Of a DNA stretch of 44,082 nucleotides, positions 16,689-25,427 are shown piece by piece. The DNA lies in IMG/VR virus record IMGVR_UViG_3300027851_000049, positions 1 through 44,082 of that record. The stretch is one strand, 5' to 3'. Position numbers and translations under genes: made by a program. The stretch is from a virus. The stretch's first letter is position 1; each line of letters begins with the position of its first letter. The notes below the pieces were generated by a model, which did not search any database, had not been told where the DNA came from, and was given only the letters and a program-made list of their open reading frames with translations.

Positions 16689-18382
16689 TAGCGTACTACC
16701 CCCTTGACGCGATACCGGACTTCTATCCTGTGGATCTCAATCGATACGCCATTCATGACAATAGCCAGCCGAAAGAACGGAGACATCATCTTGGTAAACG
16801 AATGCGGAAACTGAGCGCGAATGATTGTGTATAGTCCGGAAGTAACTTGAGCGACAACACTCTTCATCAAAGTGAATCCTGTCAGGTCAACGTCAGTTGT
16901 AAGAGGACTGGACACTGCACCTCCGGCCACTTCGCTAAAGTAAACGTCCATACTTGTCGTGTTCGCCCTGCAGACAATGTAGACATCAGACGGAGACATG
17001 TTCATGGACGGATAGGCACTGAATGCTTTCGTTATGAACTTGCAGATATACCCCAGATCCGGAGATGCTGGAACATACGCGACAGCAGTTGTGGTAAACA
17101 AACCGCTAGTGGAATAGTCATACGATTTGTATACCGCTGCTGAGGCTACATAGTCATAGACAGCTACTCCCCAATTCAAAACGCCAAGTCGGGAGACAGC
17201 ATGATGGACAATAAAGAACGCATTGACGCTTACTACCACATGTGGAAGAGCAGCCATCCTGAACCAAACTCGTCTACGAAAATCGAACAGGTATACCCAA
17301 CAGACCATACGTTGATTGGCCCCAGACGCAGGACCAACGGTTCTACCAAAGACATAGATAAAGTCATCGTCGGCAGCACAATCAGTCAGGATATAGCAGC
17401 GATCTGTAGGGGTGTATCTTGGATAAAGCCAGTTGAACCCGCCAGTCACGCCATTAATAGACGAGTCTCCGGACAAGACTGGAAAGTTAATGATGTTCGG
17501 AGTATCGCGTCCATTGAATTCATAAACCACATTATCGTCAATAAAATACATGACGTTGTCTTTGACGCATAGGTTAGAGGTTATGCCACATCCAACACCA
17601 GAGACGATACGCTGTAACTGAAACTGATCTGGTTCGCCGCCAGACAATACCCAGATAGATTCATCGCCAAAGAGATACAATGCTTCGCGGAAAGAAACCA
17701 GCTGACGGATCTGGTCCGTTCCAGCTATCTTTGCAAATCCAGCATCCTCATACACATATTCTTCCGTCGTTCCGCTTGCATACCAAGTGGTTGGATCCAG
17801 AAGCTGACACCACCAAAGCATGTTAGCTGTGTCAATAATGAACAGACGGTTCAAGTGTAATGCCATGGATCGAATGAATGTTCCTGGGGGAGTCACAAGC
17901 GCAGCGCCAGTAGCATCTAAAGCAGCATTGTCGAATTTCAAAAACGTAGCGGACGCTTCATTGCTGTAGCAGCTGAACGAGTCTGTTGCCCTAACAAAGT
18001 TTACAGCTTGTGTGCGATAGCCATAGTAACAATGCCAATTCAATGCGGCCAGACTTATTAGATTGTCATGCGCTTTTATCAGAGACGCTGCATGCGAATC
18101 AACCGCTGTAGTTGCAGTGGTAATGGAATACGGGACCTCGACTTCGGCTAATGTAATCCCGTTGTAGTAGGCAAACAACGTATCATAAGTAAATTCCGGA
18201 GAACCATAACGGATAACGCCTTTGACTGACATGCCATCTGTACTGATGATATTCTCCGCTCCAGACATCTGATTGTCTTGGATGGATATGGACGGCATGT
18301 ATTTATTTATTCCGCCTGCGAAAGAAGCGACAAGTTTTTCTGTCGCTCCTGGCGCTCTTGAACTCTTATACTTCGCCAACAT
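16688..18382 (-). CDS. Tail nozzle (tail tubular B-like) protein
   Basis: A 564-residue, beta-rich protein. The N-terminus has the FAGGINKYMPSISIQDNQMS pattern followed by GAENI and a conserved RYG, typical of podovirus nozzle/stabilisation proteins. The middle has propeller-like strands (REALYLFGDESIWVLSGG; VKDNVMYFIDDNVVYEFNGR). It follows the adaptor gene. The ribosome site is weak (GGGTAC); translation is probably coupled to the adaptor, whose stop is 1 bp away. It would form the distal tail tube that opens on contact with the cell. Confidence 0.8.
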   Translation of the reverse strand: MLAKYKSSRAPGATEKLVASFAGGINKYMPSISIQDNQMSGAENIISTDGMSVKGVIRYGSPEFTYDTLFAYYNGITLAEVEVPYSITTATTAVDSHAASLIKAHDNLISLAALNWHCYYGYRTQAVNFVRATDSFSCYSNEASATFLKFDNAALDATGAALVTPPGTFIRSMALHLNRLFIIDTANMLWWCQLLDPTTWYASGTTEEYVYEDAGFAKIAGTDQIRQLVSFREALYLFGDESIWVLSGGEPDQFQLQRIVSGVGCGITSNLCVKDNVMYFIDDNVVYEFNGRDTPNIINFPVLSGDSSINGVTGGFNWLYPRYTPTDRCYILTDCAADDDFIYVFGRTVGPASGANQRMVCWVYLFDFRRRVWFRMAALPHVVVSVNAFFIVHHAVSRLGVLNWGVAVYDYVASAAVYKSYDYSTSGLFTTTAVAYVPASPDLGYICKFITKAFSAYPSMNMSPSDVYIVCRANTTSMDVYFSEVAGGAVSSPLTTDVDLTGFTLMKSVVAQVTSGLYTIIRAQFPHSFTKMMSPFFRLAIVMNGVSIEIHRIEVRYRVKGVVR

Positions 18383-18383
18383 A

Positions 18384-19061
18384 TCAAGTACCCGTTGTGC
18401 TTATATGCACATGCGATCGGTTGGATCGCCACTGCCTCGATCCAGGCGCATTGTCTGGGATTTCCTTTTCGGCCTGACGCATAATCAGATCCAGAATGCC
18501 ATCGTCAAACTGCTGGGCGAATGCTGTGGCCTGAGTGTGGTCCGGTGCAGATCCAAAGCTGGCGATCTTTGCGCAAGCATAAAGAACTAGAAGTTCATGG
18601 TATGCAGAATCAAACTCCGGAGAGGCGCTTGGAGATCCTACAGCCAACGCAGTGAACGGCTTAGTGTAGTTAACGGACACGACGTAATCATCGACCGTAG
18701 GAACCGGATACAGGACCAGCCACTTCACTCCAGCGGAATCGATACGCTGATAAAAGCTACGGCCACCCGCTTTCGGGTAGTCGTTCGCATATGCCGGCTC
18801 AAACTTATCGTAGGAATACCGATCGTCCGGAGTAGTATCCCAAGACACTCCAAGCGATTGGATCTGTGAGATGTCCGTGATCCCGCTAGGCAACGCATAC
18901 GCATCGGTATCGGCCACTGTTAGGAACGTGACCATGCGTGTGTTCTGGAAATATCGCTCAAGATCCCGCTGACAAATATTCATCAGCATTACCTTGGTAG
19001 CCGCTGTCTCCGCGCTGATGTAGTAGATGTCGATCAGGGCAAGCAATTCAGTAACAGTCAT
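18384..19061 (-). CDS. Head-tail adaptor (tail tubular A-like)
   Basis: A 225-residue protein from the ATG at 19061, which has AAGGAGG 7 nt upstream (a TTG two codons earlier is less likely). It has an N-terminal helical bundle (MTVTELLALIDIYYISAETA...), a central DAYALPSGITDISQIQSLGV segment and a LVLYPVP-type strand. These are features of podovirus gp11/gp4-like adaptors that sit between portal and nozzle. The nozzle gene follows directly. Confidence 0.75.
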   Translation of the reverse strand: MTVTELLALIDIYYISAETAATKVMLMNICQRDLERYFQNTRMVTFLTVADTDAYALPSGITDISQIQSLGVSWDTTPDDRYSYDKFEPAYANDYPKAGGRSFYQRIDSAGVKWLVLYPVPTVDDYVVSVNYTKPFTALAVGSPSASPEFDSAYHELLVLYACAKIASFGSAPDHTQATAFAQQFDDGILDLIMRQAEKEIPDNAPGSRQWRSNRSHVHISTTGT

Positions 19062-19073
19062 GAGCAAGCCTCC

Positions 19074-19946
19074 TTACGGACACAGTAACTTGATCTGGGA
19101 AAGTCGGTTCGAGTAGTCGGCAATGAGCGCCTTATGAATCGTCGCTTGCTGTTCGAGATCCGAGATGTATTGCTTGGCTTCTTCCAGTTCTGCCGTCTGG
19201 TCCGGTGGGCAAACCTTATCCATCGGTGTACACCAGACAGCGCCCTGATATGTGAGCGCGATGTAACCTCGGCCTGTGTTGCCAAAGATAATGTCCTGCT
19301 CAGGATTGTCTACGATCTCAGTAATGGAGAATTCAGCACCAGCATCCATGTTGCCAACGTCTGCAGAGTTCTTGTCCGGAGACTCGCGCAGGTTGATGAA
19401 GTCCGGCTCAGTGTTCTTGAACCATGCGATGATCGCCATCTGGAACGACTCAGTAACCGGAGGATCTACCGGATTGATTACCATCGAAGCGCCCTCAAGA
19501 TACGGAGTAGGGTCCACAGTGGTCATATTCGCATAGTCGTCATAGTGGACAAGGTACATGGCATTATGACTATGTTCTCCTGCAGGTCCAGCTGGAATTG
19601 TATAGCCAGTGTATCCCTGATATCCGATCAGATCGCCATCCTTGACTTGCTGGCCGGCAAAAACGGCAAGGCTGGACATGTGCCCGACCTTATCGACAAG
19701 ATATTCATCCGGCTTATTGCCATTGGCCTGTATCGCAACATAAGACCCGCTATCCTTGCCGCCAAACGCATAGGTAGGATCGCCCCAGACAACTGCATCG
19801 CGAACAATACCATCGCAGATGGCATATAGCGGACAGCCAGGAATCTTGGGATCCGGAACCAGATCAACGCCTGGATGTGCAGCAGAATATCCGGTAGTTT
19901 GTTTGAGAAGAGACGAATCCATTTTGTACCGTTTGTTATAAGCCAT
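19074..19946 (-). CDS. M23 peptidase with SH3-like domain and coiled-coil tail (lysin)
   Basis: A 290-residue protein. An M23/LytM peptidase domain spans about residues 15-150: H24 and D28 (AAHPGVDLV), GHM at 88-90, and the HxH pair H125/H127 (GEHSHNAM), so the zinc and catalytic residues are present. Residues about 165-245 form an SH3-like cell-wall domain (INLRESPDKNSADVGNMDAG). Residues about 252-285 are a coiled coil. It would cut peptide cross-bridges in peptidoglycan. It lies among tail genes, far from the holin, so it could be a virion-bound lysin as well as the endolysin; no other wall hydrolase is visible. The ribosome site is AGGAGG at 5 nt. Confidence 0.88.
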   Translation of the reverse strand: MAYNKRYKMDSSLLKQTTGYSAAHPGVDLVPDPKIPGCPLYAICDGIVRDAVVWGDPTYAFGGKDSGSYVAIQANGNKPDEYLVDKVGHMSSLAVFAGQQVKDGDLIGYQGYTGYTIPAGPAGEHSHNAMYLVHYDDYANMTTVDPTPYLEGASMVINPVDPPVTESFQMAIIAWFKNTEPDFINLRESPDKNSADVGNMDAGAEFSITEIVDNPEQDIIFGNTGRGYIALTYQGAVWCTPMDKVCPPDQTAELEEAKQYISDLEQQATIHKALIADYSNRLSQIKLLCP

Positions 19947-19960
19947 GTGATCCTCCTATG

Positions 19961-20020
19961 TTAAATGGTGACGAGGGTCTTAACGTCGATGAGGCGGGCG
20001 AGTTGTTCGCGGAATGTCAT
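19961..20020 (-). CDS. 19-residue micro-ORF, possible relic of an IDVKS-type phage membrane protein
   Basis: MTFREQLARLIDVKTLVTI, stop. An AAAGGA ribosome site lies 9 nt upstream and the frame fills the gap between the spike and M23 genes. Small Gram-positive phage proteins with an LIDVKS-(I/L)VT start followed by a membrane helix are familiar to me, usually near lysis genes. This one stops where the helix would begin. It is either a truncated relic or a functional leader peptide. Confidence 0.55.
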   Translation of the reverse strand: MTFREQLARLIDVKTLVTI

Positions 20021-20050
20021 GGTGGTGTCCTTTCTCCGTTACTGTGCGGA

Positions 20051-21541
20051 TTAAATAGCAATAGCTCCAGACATTAAAATCACTTGACTTGTGTTGGGGT
20101 GCCCTCCGTCAAGCGTGGGAGTTACCCAGATTTCATAAGTTGACGTTGCGTCCGGGGTTACATCAAAGTTTGCCAACACATACAAATCTTTGCCGTTGTT
20201 GTAGTCATTGTGTCTAATCGCCCTTGTTTGCCCCGCCCCTGTGCCGCTAATGATTTTAAGTTGACCAATCAAATCTAGGGTTGTAGCCGCATAGGGCAAA
20301 GCGGCATCCCTGATGTAATTGAGACCAGCCGAATCCACAGTACCGCTAAACAATGCTTCTGACGATACCGCCCATTTGCCAGTCGCGGCATCTTCCACGG
20401 TAGCGGCTGTGTCAAAAACACCGTCAAGCGTTCCTCCGCTTTGGGATATCGCACCAGTTGCCGCTTGATCTTTCAGCCATGCGTTAATTCCAAGTCGTGT
20501 TGCTTCGATTGCTGACACCGTTTGATTTTCAAGCGTGAGCCATGTGTCCGTTGATGTGGTTTTGGGCACAAGTGTACAATGATATACTCTTAACCCCTTT
20601 GCTTTAAAATACTTCCATATTTTAATCAGATTTGCTTTTACCGTTGCTAATGATCCGCCATCGTCAATGTCGTTGATCCCATAATTACATATCACATCGG
20701 TGTGGTTTTTGATAAGATCGACCCTGTTATAAAGGTTTGCAAAAAACTGAACAGAACTTTCTCCGGGGGATGATATTTTTGTACAACCTATCCCTTGTGC
20801 ATAAAAATAGCGCGCGGCAAAACCGTTGTTCCCTGTACTCGCCTGTGCGTTGTCACCAGTTCCGTCGATGATACTGTCTCCACTAATTAAAAATGATCTG
20901 TAGTCACTATAAATTACACCAAAAATCCCCCTTGGACCGTAGACCGAACCCGATGGGGTGTCCGTAACCGTACCCGTGTCTGTTTTGTCTGAACCGTAAT
21001 CCAACCCATCGCTAACGCCGCTAAGGTTGACCATTGCTTTCAGTTCTATGTTGCCAGCGATATACCCACCGGAGCCAGCATCAAAATAAGTGCGGATATA
21101 TACAACGTCCGTAGGAACAACCATGCACCCAACCGGATCACTGTAAACGACTGCACCCATCCCTATTTCAATTGTCCTTTTTCCGTTAAAATATACGGGT
21201 ATAATTGACCCGTTAATTTCAACGGATGCCTTAACATTTATTACGTTTGTGTTGGCTATCAAAACACCGTTTGAATAGTGGTTGCTATACGCAATAACCA
21301 TATCTTGAAATGCGTTTTTGTGCTGTATGTGGAACCTCGTTGTTCCGGTCTGATTATCATTGCTTCGTGCGTTAAACACGGGTGTTGTGTCTCTAAGCGC
21401 AACTGGAAAAGCACCGACCTGCTTTGATCCGATCTCCTGAAACGCCCCGTTGATCGTATCCGTCGCATAATACCCGCCCGCATCCGGTATCGGAGATTCT
21501 ATGTTAAATGGAAAATTTATTATTCCGCGTCCAAGCGCCAT
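20051..21541 (-). CDS. Tail spike with SGNH/GDSL hydrolase domain
   Basis: A 496-residue protein; the ATG at 21541 is chosen because GGGGTGA lies 6 nt upstream (the frame also has a GTG three codons earlier). A beta-rich N-terminal half (1-195) precedes an SGNH hydrolase domain. The nucleophile motif is GDSI at 221-224, GESS follows near 260, GIND is at 288-291, and the catalytic DGGH is at 478-481 (D478, H481). Such spikes remove acetyl or other ester groups from host surface glycans. By eye, codons here end in A or T more often than in neighbouring genes, suggesting recent acquisition, as is common for receptor-binding proteins. Confidence 0.86.
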   Translation of the reverse strand: MALGRGIINFPFNIESPIPDAGGYYATDTINGAFQEIGSKQVGAFPVALRDTTPVFNARSNDNQTGTTRFHIQHKNAFQDMVIAYSNHYSNGVLIANTNVINVKASVEINGSIIPVYFNGKRTIEIGMGAVVYSDPVGCMVVPTDVVYIRTYFDAGSGGYIAGNIELKAMVNLSGVSDGLDYGSDKTDTGTVTDTPSGSVYGPRGIFGVIYSDYRSFLISGDSIIDGTGDNAQASTGNNGFAARYFYAQGIGCTKISSPGESSVQFFANLYNRVDLIKNHTDVICNYGINDIDDGGSLATVKANLIKIWKYFKAKGLRVYHCTLVPKTTSTDTWLTLENQTVSAIEATRLGINAWLKDQAATGAISQSGGTLDGVFDTAATVEDAATGKWAVSSEALFSGTVDSAGLNYIRDAALPYAATTLDLIGQLKIISGTGAGQTRAIRHNDYNNGKDLYVLANFDVTPDATSTYEIWVTPTLDGGHPNTSQVILMSGAIAI

Positions 21542-21542
21542 C

Positions 21543-21809
21543 TTATTCACCCCACACGATAATCATATAGGTAGCCGATGTGTCCGAAATGATAGATAGT
21601 GTACTTGTGCCAATGATCGGGAGACTTTCTTTTGGAATCAATGGAATGCCTGTAGCCTGGGCAGCTGTAATAAGTGGGTTCACCCACATGTTTCCCGTAA
21701 GACAGACGATGTCGATGTCATGCCCAGCTACGCCAGTGATGGTAGCTGCAGTCGTGACAGTTCCTCGCTTGATTTCTTTTACAGAACGATATCCAGTCTT
21801 CGTATACAT
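21543..21809 (-). CDS. 88-residue beta-rich structural protein, unknown
   Basis: MYTKTGYRSVKEIKRGTVTT..., with alternating strands (AATITGVAGHDIDIVCLTGN; LSIISDTSATYMIIVWGE). The ATG at 21809 has AAAGGAG 6 nt upstream; a longer upstream frame lacks such a site. It precedes the SGNH spike by 1 bp and follows a hairpin-containing gap. It may be a small fibre- or spike-associated subunit or a decoration protein; no family recognised. Confidence 0.72.
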   Translation of the reverse strand: MYTKTGYRSVKEIKRGTVTTAATITGVAGHDIDIVCLTGNMWVNPLITAAQATGIPLIPKESLPIIGTSTLSIISDTSATYMIIVWGE

Positions 21810-21841
21810 GAGTATCTCCTTTCGTATATGGACAAAGTTAA

Positions 21842-21878
21842 GGGGCTTACGGTCAGTATAACACTGCGCATAAGCCCC
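21842..21878 (-). promoter_or_regulatory. Intergenic hairpin between the beta-helix and 88-residue genes
   Basis: Inverted repeat GGGGCTTA / TAAGCCCC (8 bp) with a second inner stem CAGT / ACTG. No clean T-tract follows (TTAACTTTG), so it is more likely an RNA processing or stability element than a full terminator. The 100-bp gap 21810-21909 holds nothing else certain; a TATACT in the loop has no good -35. Confidence 0.5.
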
Positions 21879-21909
21879 AAAGTCAGCGGATATTCTGGAA
21901 AATGGCGAA

Positions 21910-22884
21910 TTAGATTGTGCCCTGAGCCGGATATACGACGTTGTTCGCGTCTGCTGTGGTGCATCGGTTGTCCTGAGCATACGTCAGTCCACATACAATG
22001 CAGCCGGCCATCGCTGTGCCTTTTGCGGCAGCAGTCCGGAGCCTGTTGTTTATGACGAATGTAGTGCCCAGCGCATCGTTGATACAGGCCAGCGTCGAAG
22101 AGATGACATTGTCCTTTATCATGCCGACTTTGTTGGCCGCATAGGTGACAGTCGCAGGAATGTCGATACCCATGTTCGCGCCCTGAATGAAGCAATCTTC
22201 AACACGGAAACCATCTGCCTGGCCAGCGCCCAGCTCGATAACCGCATCAGAGAAAGCGCCAGTAAAGTCGCAGCCAAGGAAGCGCAGATCCACGCAAGCG
22301 GTAGCGATGACAGCAGCGGTAGCCGCAGTCGTGCTATTGCCCCTGAACGAACAGCCGATGAACTCGATGCCGTGCTGGGAAGCCATCGTGATGATATCTC
22401 CACCAGTAGCGGTAGGACCAGAGAACTCGACATTGATGAACCGGCAGCCCTGATACGAGATCGTGTTGGGAACGACATGGTTGCCTTTTAGTGCGCCCTT
22501 GGATCTCCAGTCCATCGAGCCGACACCAATGATGTCTGTCTTCTGGGCAAACTTGGTCAGGTTTTCAACTGACGCATCGGCCTTAAAGAAGATCCGGTTC
22601 CTTGCAGCCCATCCCTTGGACGAAGCCGCGATGTCCGCATGGGACGCAGCCATTGCAACGGCCAGCGTCTTGAACGCAGAATCCCAGGACCTGCCCGAGT
22701 TGGTATCCACGCCAGCGTTGCCATCCACGAAGAAATCCGTGCCGGCCACTTCTGCAGGCTTCAACCCATACTCGTCATAGATCTTGGTCACGTTGCCGTT
22801 CCGGTCCTCGACAAGGAACGCGAAGGATTTGGTAGCAGTGTCGTACTGCCAGCCACGATGTTTTGCATCAATCATTGAACTCAT
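21910..22884 (-). CDS. Right-handed beta-helix protein (head fibre or tail spike)
   Basis: A 324-residue protein. Residues 1-45 hold a YDEYGLKPAEVAGTDFFVDG start, then the DGNAGVDTNSGRSWDSAFKT motif that opens many phage pectate-lyase-like beta-helices. Residues 120-300 show repeated short turns (GCRFINVEFSG, GCSFRGNST, GCDFTGAFSD, DCFIQGANMG) at about 20-25 residue spacing. It lies directly after the major capsid gene, separated by a strong hairpin. That position fits a capsid fibre as well as a spike. No catalytic acid pair is obvious. The ribosome site is AAAGGAAG. Confidence 0.78.
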   Translation of the reverse strand: MSSMIDAKHRGWQYDTATKSFAFLVEDRNGNVTKIYDEYGLKPAEVAGTDFFVDGNAGVDTNSGRSWDSAFKTLAVAMAASHADIAASSKGWAARNRIFFKADASVENLTKFAQKTDIIGVGSMDWRSKGALKGNHVVPNTISYQGCRFINVEFSGPTATGGDIITMASQHGIEFIGCSFRGNSTTAATAAVIATACVDLRFLGCDFTGAFSDAVIELGAGQADGFRVEDCFIQGANMGIDIPATVTYAANKVGMIKDNVISSTLACINDALGTTFVINNRLRTAAAKGTAMAGCIVCGLTYAQDNRCTTADANNVVYPAQGTI

Positions 22885-22910
22885 TTGCGATACTTCCTTT
22901 CATGAATAGG

Positions 22911-22935
22911 GGGCGGGGATTATTTCACCCCGCCC
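22911..22935 (-). terminator. GC-rich hairpin after the major capsid gene (leaky terminator or stabiliser)
   Basis: Perfect 8-bp stem GGGCGGGG / CCCCGCCC with a 9-nt loop, 14 bp after the capsid stop. It is followed by CCTATTC rather than a T-run. It probably protects or partly terminates the abundant capsid message. Confidence 0.6.
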
Positions 22936-22948
22936 ACCAGATCGCGAT

Positions 22949-23881
22949 TTAGTCCGTGCCGGCAGACGATACGATACCGTAGCCAGGAGCGCGGAAGCCG
23001 ACTGCATAACGCTCACGAGCACGTGCCCTGTAAACGTCGTTGTTGTTCTCCCACCATGTCTTGAGCTGCAGCGCTTTCTGCCATTGCAGGACGCAGCCGG
23101 CACGAGTGAGGCCCTTGTCCAGCACGTGCCACGGCGATACGCCAGTAGTCGTGTTGTAGGTCAGGCGCTTGTTCGTGACGATCTGGGTCGGCATGTACTT
23201 CTGCACGCTGTTGATGGTGTTGGTCGTTTCCATAGCCATCAGGTTGGATTCCAGCAGCTCAATGATGTAGTAGGTCTTCATGGGATGGATGACGATCGTG
23301 GTCGGTTCCGTCTCGAAGAACTCGCCGGCCTGATCTCGGATCCACATGAATTTCAGTTTGGCCGCTTTGATGTTCGCAGCAGACAACGAGCCAGTGGCGA
23401 GGTTGTCATTGAACACGAGAGCGTTGTTGTACAGCGGGTGCAGGGTCGAGGCCAGCGCCACGCCGTCAGCGCCGGTTGCCGTGAAGATCGCGTTATAGGC
23501 ATCGGCCACGAGCTTCTCACGAAGCTGGACGATCCTATCCACGAGCGGGGTTCCGAACGATTCATCGACGATCCCATACAGGTCATCGTCCATCGACTCG
23601 AGCGACGCCTCGACTGCCTTGCCTCGGGTAGACACGGTCAGGGTGGTCTTATACGCCTGTTGAATGCGGTCGAAGTTGTAGGACTGAGCCTCCATCTTCT
23701 CTTCCGCAGGACCCAGAGCGCCAAGCTGCAGATACGTTCCGGTCTTGGCAGGGCGGGTGACTTCGGTGACGAGCTGCGTGTACTGGAGCTTGCGCTCAGA
23801 CGCTAGAGCCTGATTGAAGAATTCATCAACGAGATTCTCAACCAAATCGGGGGAAATGTCAGAGGTTCTTGTTCCGGCCAT
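22949..23881 (-). CDS. Major capsid protein (HK97 fold, Mu gpT-like pattern)
   Basis: A 310-residue protein immediately downstream of scaffold and decoration genes. Helical N-terminus (DLVENLVDEFFNQALASERK), an ASLESMDDDLYGIVDESFG region like an HK97 E-loop/spine, and an NLATGSLSAANIKAAKLKF segment. The C-terminal WWENNNDVYRARARERYAVG is typical of gpT-like capsid proteins. Codons are strongly biased to C/G endings, consistent with high expression. GAGG lies 10 nt before the ATG. Confidence 0.88.
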   Translation of the reverse strand: MAGTRTSDISPDLVENLVDEFFNQALASERKLQYTQLVTEVTRPAKTGTYLQLGALGPAEEKMEAQSYNFDRIQQAYKTTLTVSTRGKAVEASLESMDDDLYGIVDESFGTPLVDRIVQLREKLVADAYNAIFTATGADGVALASTLHPLYNNALVFNDNLATGSLSAANIKAAKLKFMWIRDQAGEFFETEPTTIVIHPMKTYYIIELLESNLMAMETTNTINSVQKYMPTQIVTNKRLTYNTTTGVSPWHVLDKGLTRAGCVLQWQKALQLKTWWENNNDVYRARARERYAVGFRAPGYGIVSSAGTD

Positions 23882-23909
23882 TTGCTATGTCCTCGCTTTC
23901 TTTCTTCAA

Positions 23910-24323
23910 TTAGCTCAGGTAGATGCAGGTGTCAAGGACGCGAACGATCGCCTTGCCACGGGCATTGTCATAAGACTCCAGCACGAGGTATCCGTTCGTG
24001 GTGTCGTCTCCGTTCAGGTACATGGCGTTCGAGGCCACAACCAGATCATAGGCCGTTCCGATGTCGGTGTCGGCAAACGTCTTCTTGGTGGCACTCTGAT
24101 AGATGTCGATCTCGATCCTCTTGCCCCTAACGGGTTCGATCGAGGCAATCTCGGCTGCATCATATGCCTGATTGACGACACCCAGGATGATCTGGGTAGC
24201 GATGGCAGCGGTGGCCGCTGTAGCTCCAGAGTCGGTAATGACCAGCGTATCCTTGTACAGACCGCCAGACTTTACAGGCCAGCGAATCAATTCGCCATGT
24301 TCGGGTCCAACTACTCTCAGCAT
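23910..24323 (-). CDS. Head decoration-like protein
   Basis: A 137-residue, beta-rich protein (MLRVVGPEHGELIRWPVKSG...; DGIV-like strands IVRVLDTCIYLS). It lies between scaffold and capsid genes, the usual place of a trimeric capsid decoration protein. It has an Ala/Thr-rich segment (DSGATAATAAIATQIILGVV). The ATG overlaps the scaffold stop region (TAAATG). Assignment rests on position and secondary-structure feel. Confidence 0.65.
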   Translation of the reverse strand: MLRVVGPEHGELIRWPVKSGGLYKDTLVITDSGATAATAAIATQIILGVVNQAYDAAEIASIEPVRGKRIEIDIYQSATKKTFADTDIGTAYDLVVASNAMYLNGDDTTNGYLVLESYDNARGKAIVRVLDTCIYLS

Positions 24324-25307
24324 TTATTGTCCTCTCCTTTTTCTCTCCGCTATGCGTTGACGCATCGCGATGTATTCTGCTTCTGTGTACGTCCGGCCAA
24401 GAACCTCAGACATCTCTGCGATGTTGTTCCTGTCGGCTGCGGTCAGTACGATAGTCCGTTGCGGTGTTGCCTGAGCAGGAGCGCCTGGGACTACGGTAGG
24501 AACGATGGTAGCCGGTGTTCCAGCAGATTCGCCCCGCACGGCAGCCCGTGCCCTTGCTATGTTATCCGGTTCGGCTACACCTCCAAACATCCCCCTAAGG
24601 TACTGTTCCAGTGTAAACGTGGTCTTGGCCACGTCAGCCATGATCTCTTCTTCTTGTCCCAGCACACCATAGCGTGCCAGCATATCCCTGTTGGTGTTGG
24701 CAAATCTCAGGACTTGGATCTGATGTTCGAGCGTGTCGGTCCGGATCTTCTCCGCTGCCATGTATCCTGCGGTGTCAGGGTCATAGCCATTCTCGACAAA
24801 CTCTGCGGTCAGAAGCGCTTTCTTGTCCGACTCGATCTTCTGGGAAGCCAGCGCTGTCAGTTCTGCGATCTGTGTCAGCAGTCGTTTGTTCTCTCGCTTG
24901 ACTGCTACAAGCGCATCCTCCATGGTGGGCTTGGGTCTGGCTGCGGGTACAGTAGTCTGGTCATTAGCCGGATCTGTCTGCACTTGTGCCGCAGTCTCGA
25001 CGATCTCTTCGGCTGCAGTGGTTTGAATCACAATGGGATCTTCTTCCTCAAAGTCATCCTTTGGTTCAGCGCTCTCCATTTGTGTCGTAGCCACAACTAC
25101 AGTCGGGGATGTCCTTGCCTGATCTCCGAGGTCCTCACTCGCATCACCATCTTCGTCCATATCGTCGAAGCGTTGTGCAAGCACTAGGGATTTTCCATCA
25201 GCCGTGGCATTGGCAAGAGCAGCGGTCTGCTCTGATACCTTGCGGCCATTGGCCTCCATGATCTGCTTCACCATCTTGGCATTGTCGATTTCAAGTTGCG
25301 TTGCCAT
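24324..25307 (-). CDS. Capsid scaffolding protein
   Basis: A 327-residue protein with an acidic N-terminal half (DDMDEDGDASEDLGD; PKDDFEEEDP), a central coiled coil (about 135-180, ALVAVKRENKRLLTQIAELT), a Pro/Ala/Thr linker and a basic C-terminal helix (YIAMRQRIAERKRRGQ) able to touch the capsid inner face. It lies directly upstream of the capsid gene. No protease motif is visible. GGGAG precedes the ATG. Confidence 0.83.
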   Translation of the reverse strand: MATQLEIDNAKMVKQIMEANGRKVSEQTAALANATADGKSLVLAQRFDDMDEDGDASEDLGDQARTSPTVVVATTQMESAEPKDDFEEEDPIVIQTTAAEEIVETAAQVQTDPANDQTTVPAARPKPTMEDALVAVKRENKRLLTQIAELTALASQKIESDKKALLTAEFVENGYDPDTAGYMAAEKIRTDTLEHQIQVLRFANTNRDMLARYGVLGQEEEIMADVAKTTFTLEQYLRGMFGGVAEPDNIARARAAVRGESAGTPATIVPTVVPGAPAQATPQRTIVLTAADRNNIAEMSEVLGRTYTEAEYIAMRQRIAERKRRGQ

Positions 25308-25369
25308 TGTCTTTCTCCCTTGCTACGCCTTGCGGCGCTAATCATGGATCAATGCTCCATGCCGGCACG

Positions 25370-25394
25370 AAAAAGTCTACCTTACGATAGACTT
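25370..25394 (-). terminator. Weak intrinsic terminator / attenuator between the 220-residue gene and scaffold
   Basis: Minus-strand stem AAGTCTA / TAGACTT with an 8-nt loop, followed by TTTC. The 120-bp gap 25308-25427 also has an open stretch without a start codon just after the upstream stop. The hairpin probably tunes rather than stops late transcription. Confidence 0.6.
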
Positions 25395-25427
25395 CCCCCT
25401 GAGCATATTCATATTTGGAATGATCGT

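Noticed and set aside
23814-25187. Long plus-strand frame of 457 codons
   Set aside because: It is antisense to the scaffold and decoration genes, has no ribosome site, and its composition (Cys/Leu/Arg-rich) is that of a shadow frame.
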